A stretch of 64,000 nt of DNA from Pithys albifrons albifrons (lineage: Eukaryota; Chordata; Aves; Passeriformes; Thamnophilidae): contig NC_092464.1 in NCBI RefSeq assembly GCF_047495875.1, forward strand, positions 7,970,737-8,034,736, written 5' to 3'. Shown piece by piece: positions 62,281-64,000 of this stretch; the first letter of the stretch is position 1, and each line of letters begins with the position of its first letter. Both the position numbers and the translations under genes were made by a program. The notes below the pieces were generated by a model. It had not been told where the DNA came from. It was given only the letters and a program-made list of their open reading frames with translations, and made no database searches.

Positions 62281-62366
62281 GTGGGAAGGTTGCAAGAAAA
62301 TATGAAGACAAGTACTTTTGAAACTGCATATTTAATTTGAAAAGCAGTGGAGAATTAAGTATATGA

Positions 62367-62550
62367 CAGAATTACAGAATCACAGAATCTGCTGAGTTGG
62401 AAGGTACCCAAAAAGATCCTTAGTCCTTCATAAAACCATCCCTAAGAGTCACACCATGTGCCCAAGAGTATCATTCAAATGTTTCTTGAACTCTGACAGG
62501 CTTGGTGCTATGACCACTTCCCTGCAGAGCCTGTTCCAGCACCCAATCCT
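62367..62550 (-). repeat. CR1 LINE 3' end fragment, minus strand
   Basis: It starts with the CR1 terminal signature CAGAATTACAGAATCACAGA, then GAGTTGGAAGGTACC, and continues to GACCACTTCCCTGCAGAGCC and TGTTCCAGCACCCAATC. This is CR1 3' sequence in reverse, about 185 bp. Its 3' terminus faces that of the plus-strand CR1 at 61814-62264 across about 100 bp. Confidence 0.9.
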
Positions 62551-64000
62551 GCTCTGGATGTGGGTAGAACTGGGTATTTTAGCACAGTTTGCAATCCAGG
62601 AACCTGCATCCCTCGAGTGGAAGGCTTTGAAAAGTTGTTTTGTGTTTCTAGGAGTCCTTCAAGGAGTGGGATTTATCCCTTTAAAATGCTGTTTAAGAAG
62701 GCATGCCCCTTGCCTTTTGTTTTTGAAGAACAGTAAGAAAAAAAAGAATCATATGTCACTTTAGCACAAGATTTAGGAGTATGTTCACTTACTCTGCATG
62801 TTTCAGACTATGACTATTTACTTTTGCAAGTGCTTTGGATGGATTCAAATACATGATGCAAGAAAACAAGAAAGTCCATAGGTAAAATGTAATGTTACAG
62901 CTATAGTAGGAAAATACTGAAAAATGTCTATGCTGTGTAAACTAATTGTTTCTGAAAAATACCACCATGTATGTATGTGACATGAGGGCTATAAATAGTC
63001 TGTGAAGACTGATCCCATTTCACCCTCTTTGGATGTCTTTGGAAATGAATATCCTTTTCATACTGCTCATCTGTGTTTTTAATTTGTGACATTTACTCTA
63101 TCAGGAACAACAGAAATTTTGCAGTAATTTTGCTGAATTTCAATTAAAACTGAATTTATGTTAGATTAAATTCAAAAGACCAACGATTACCTTTATTGTT
63201 AATGGGAATGTATTTTTTCCTGTCATCTTGACACCTCAGATAGTACCCCAGGGCATTTTCTCTCATCATCTTAGTTCAAGAAAAATGATTATGGGGATAA
63301 TTTTTGGACTCATATAACAAGAAGGAAAAAGAAACCTGTATAAAAACTTTGGGCATTTTCTGCCAGTGCTAATTACTGTTTAATATAAAATGTATTAACA
63401 GAGAACACTTTTGTGAAAGATGGGCACGTGAAAGATTCCACTGCAGCCATGGTGCTCTGCATCCCAACTCAAAAACTTACAGAAGAAATCTCAGATGCAT
63501 TGGAGATTTCTTTGGAAATGTTTCCTGTGTTTCTGAACAGAATAAGCTTTGTTATAGAAAGCCTTTGGATCAGGTGCTATGAATTTGAGGTAGGCAGCAG
63601 TAGCACAGTCTTTAAGAGACAGAGCAACAAGCTGACAGAGGGAATGGTGCTGCAAATCTCACAGCTTTAATTTGTAGATAGTTTCTTTGGAGAGATACCC
63701 TTTCCAATCGGTGTTTATGTGTATTGCAGGAGCTCGTGCTTGACTTCTTCATACTGGTGCAGAGTAAGGCCTATTATTGCTTCAATACCAGTGGACTCCT
63801 GAACAAATATCTATCCCACTATCTTGGTTGTTTCCTACTAACTGCTGACCCTCAAATTCACAGCTCAGATTAGATACATTAAAAACCAGGATGAAGAGGG
63901 ACATAAGGTGTTCAGGTGCAAAGACACTTTTCCATCTTTCACCCACTCAGCCATTTTTGCTGCTCTTTTCTTCTATGAGCAGGAAAAAAACCCCGGATTT
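62551..64000. other. Intronic DNA, nothing recognised
   Basis: Single-copy A/T-rich sequence up to the window edge. No exon acceptor followed by family-specific coding sequence could be found. Confidence 0.6.

Larger units (their letters stand above)
37618..64000 (+). other. Start of intron 1 (runs off the window)
   Basis: No downstream exon of the family is visible: none of the open frames contains the conserved tail segment with PPQRNW or the hydrophobic membrane span that begin exon 2. First introns of DPP6 and DPP10 are known to be very large in vertebrates, so lack of an exon in 26 kb is expected. The intron holds simple repeats, an LTR-like element, two CR1 fragments and otherwise single-copy DNA. 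A nested gene or lncRNA cannot be excluded, but none is supported. Confidence 0.75.

Noticed and set aside
1..64000. CRISPR arrays, bacterial operons, tRNA or rRNA genes
   Set aside because: No regularly spaced direct repeats with unique spacers, no ribosome-binding-site/ORF organisation and no cloverleaf with A/B boxes was recognised. The sequence is vertebrate nuclear DNA.

Overview
This window is vertebrate nuclear DNA, almost certainly from a bird and most likely a passerine or close relative. The evidence is the repeats: CR1 LINE fragments (old and young), several avian-type endogenous retrovirus LTRs, no SINE/Alu or L1-like sequence, and A/T-rich single-copy DNA interrupted by one sharp CpG island. 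Nothing prokaryotic is present. Nearly all open frames are short chance frames.

The one protein-coding feature I can support is a small first coding exon at 37558-37617 (+), inside a CpG island of about 0.85 kb (37090-37920). It encodes MNQTAGVSNHVRCSSGKGSK and ends exactly at a codon boundary on a consensus splice donor (AAG|GTAAGC). This is the alternative 'a' N-terminus of the dipeptidyl-peptidase-like (DPL) proteins DPP6/DPP10, the auxiliary subunits of Kv4 A-type potassium channels. The MNQTA motif is the known N-type inactivation motif of DPP6a and DPP10a. The rest of the exon fits DPP6 better than DPP10. Exon 2 (remaining cytoplasmic tail and membrane span) is not visible, so the 26 kb to the right is read as the start of a very large first intron. 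The 37 kb to the left is either intergenic or the intron of a longer isoform that starts further upstream.

Layout: 1-7.4 kb is single-copy DNA with a CR1 3' end at the left edge and a pyrimidine-rich block at 4.7-5.5 kb. An ancient degraded CR1 (minus strand) lies at 7.5-8.3 kb. 8.3-21.3 kb is single-copy DNA with A/C-rich and T/C-rich simple sequence and a nested palindrome. An LTR remnant lies at 21.3-21.6 kb. A roughly 1.2-kb ERV LTR at 25.8-27.05 kb carries an internal ~47-bp tandem array and may have a little provirus interior on its left. Microsatellites lie at 27.5-30.8 kb. A compact LTR at 32.03-32.58 kb holds a C-rich tract. The CpG-island promoter and exon lie at 37.1-37.9 kb. Intron 1 (37.6-64 kb) holds a long (ATT)n array, a TAAT-rich block near 44.6-45.2 kb that could be regulatory, an LTR-like element at 59.45-60.04 kb, and two tail-to-tail CR1 fragments at 61.8-62.55 kb.

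There is no operon-like cooperation between genes here. The window is a promoter plus first exon of one long neuronal gene, surrounded by noncoding DNA into which retroelements have inserted.
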